A model generated the notes under the pieces. The model was not told where the DNA came from, made no database searches, and saw nothing but the letters and a program-made list of their open reading frames with translations. A DNA stretch of 64,000 nt, taken from NCBI GenBank assembly GCA_035293945.1, contig DATGLV010000034.1, forward strand, positions 124,001 to 188,000. The letters run 5' to 3'. Source of the stretch: VAZQ01 sp035293945. GTDB lineage: Bacteria; Pseudomonadota; Alphaproteobacteria; Rhizobiales; Xanthobacteraceae. The stretch's first letter is position 1; each line of letters opens with the position of its first letter. Of this stretch, positions 63,153 through 64,000 are shown in pieces. A program made the translations under genes and the position numbers.

Positions 63153-63845
63153 ATGACAACTGACCAAGCCCGAGGTCGCCGCGCGTTTTTCGGTCGTCGA
63201 CACGGTCACAAGCTGAGACCGCGCCAAGCCGGACTGTTCGACACGCTGTTGCCGCGACTCGCGCTCGACCTGCGCCAGCCGGCGGGCGATCTATTCAGCC
63301 TGTTTCCTCTCCCGATCGATGCGGTCCGGCTCGAGATCGGTTTCGGCGGCGGCGAATACCTCATCGCTGAAGCCGAGCGCAACCCGCGCATAGGCTTCAT
63401 CGGCATCGAGCCTTTCGTCAACGGCATGGCCAAGGCCCTCAGCGCCATCGCGGAGCGCAAGCTCGCCAACATCCGCCTGCATCATGGCGACGCCACCGAG
63501 GTGCTGCTCTGGCTGCCCGCTGGCGGACTCGCCTGCGTTGACCTCCTTTATCCGGATCCTTGGCCGAAGCGACGGCATTGGAAGCGGCGCTTCGTGCAGG
63601 ACGCAAGCCTTGCGGAGATCGCACGTGTGCTGCGCTCTGGCGGCGAGTTCCGCTTCGCGACCGACATTGCGGACTATGCATGCTGGACGCTTCTCCGGTG
63701 CCTGCGTTCGCCGGAGCTCGCATGGACGGCTGAATGCGCCGACGATTGGCGCCGGCCCTGGTCTGGCCTGACGGAAACCCGCTACGAGGCCAAGGCAAGA
63801 AGCGCCGGGCGCGCGCCGTGCTATCTGGTTTTTCGCCGTAGATGA
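63153..63845 (+). CDS. trmB: tRNA (guanine-N7-)-methyltransferase TrmB
   Basis: Methylates G46 of tRNA. The 230-residue protein has LEIGFGGGEYLIAEA (SAM motif), FIGIEPFVNGMAKAL, and DLLYPDPWPKRRHWKRRFVQ, followed by RSGGEFRFATDIADYA. ATG 63153 begins the homologous part; the upstream open frame overlaps metK and the tandem repeats. Normal length. In relatives rimP follows; here it does not. Confidence 0.95.
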   Translation: MTTDQARGRRAFFGRRHGHKLRPRQAGLFDTLLPRLALDLRQPAGDLFSLFPLPIDAVRLEIGFGGGEYLIAEAERNPRIGFIGIEPFVNGMAKALSAIAERKLANIRLHHGDATEVLLWLPAGGLACVDLLYPDPWPKRRHWKRRFVQDASLAEIARVLRSGGEFRFATDIADYACWTLLRCLRSPELAWTAECADDWRRPWSGLTETRYEAKARSAGRAPCYLVFRRR

Positions 63846-63860
63846 GCCGGGCTGAAGAGG

Positions 63861-63998
63861 CTAATCGACGGCGGGCGCCAGCGGCGGCGCGTCCTCGCCC
63901 TTGCGCGAGCCGAGAGGCGCCATCTGCCAGAACCGGATCACGCGGGTCGCGGTCGCGAGCGTCAGCCGTTCGAAATTGGAAAAGGCTGCGTCGAGCCC
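63861..63998 (-). CDS. C-terminal end of an unidentified protein (cut by the window edge)
   Basis: The minus-strand frame ending at 63861 (TAG) is open to the window edge, giving 45 residues with FERLTLATATRVIRFWQMAP and a Pro-rich tail. Codon use looks coding and the frame is convergent with trmB. The family was not recognised, and the upstream part is outside the window. Confidence 0.45.
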   Translation of the reverse strand, partial: GLDAAFSNFERLTLATATRVIRFWQMAPLGSRKGEDAPPLAPAVD

Positions 63999-64000
63999 TT

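Overview
This 64 kb window looks like chromosomal, GC-rich alphaproteobacterial DNA, most probably from the order Hyphomicrobiales (Rhizobiales), near the Bradyrhizobium/Rhodopseudomonas/Xanthobacteraceae group. Reasons: the single-block order mdh-sucC-sucD-sucA-sucB-lpdA; the ccmABCDG cluster beside ispZ/yciB and ftsY; rplU-rpmA-GNAT followed by obgE-proB; and the chain trpS-usp-nfuA-tsaB-rimI ... miaB-phoH-ybeY-corC-lnt-HTH-metK-trmB. The lineage is inferred from gene order and protein style; no rRNA or tRNA gene was seen.

Layout. 1-1.8 kb: a LysR regulator, a gene-poor stretch and a small ribbon-helix-helix protein. 1.8-5.9 kb: priA and xerC (divergent) and a DUF4337 membrane protein. 5.9-15.5 kb: the minus-strand TCA-cycle block (transcribed mdh, sucC, sucD, sucA, sucB, lpdA). 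Three of its gene junctions carry palindromic repeats of two or more kinds; the sucC/sucD insert also holds the tail of a dead DUF559 nuclease gene. 15.7-23.9 kb: zapE, thpR, a TesA-like lipase, an ABC export pair, a Bax-inhibitor-1 protein, an acetyltransferase and DUF2794. 24.3-38.5 kb: DUF1223, aconitase, cytochrome c maturation genes ccmABCDG, septation protein, ftsY, a pseudouridine synthase, a zinc-ribbon protein, mtaB, dapF, an exported GyrI-like protein and a tripartite tricarboxylate (Bug) receptor. 38.6-48.5 kb: rplU/rpmA with a clear promoter and terminator, two small enzymes, a Uma2-family protein, a four-gene sigma-factor module, obgE/proB, and a PfkB sugar/nucleoside kinase. 48.6-64 kb: trpS to trmB housekeeping chain, interrupted between rimI and miaB by an exported cytochrome c and a large heme-bearing beta-propeller protein. 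A partial minus-strand gene ends the window.

How the genes work together. Most of the window is core metabolism and information processing: TCA cycle, haem attachment to periplasmic c-type cytochromes, tRNA modification (mtaB, miaB, tsaB, trmB), ribosome biogenesis (obgE, ybeY, rplU, rpmA, rimI) and membrane targeting (ftsY, lnt). The least explained parts are (1) the unit of Tat-exported metallophosphoesterase, cupredoxin, ECF sigma factor and an anti-sigma factor carrying an internal twin-arginine motif at 41.9-44.6 kb, and (2) the cytochrome c plus CarboxypepD_reg/CTSCH/Vgb-propeller pair at 52.4-54.6 kb. No CRISPR array, prophage or complete insertion sequence was recognised. Bases 1-205 hold nothing I could call.
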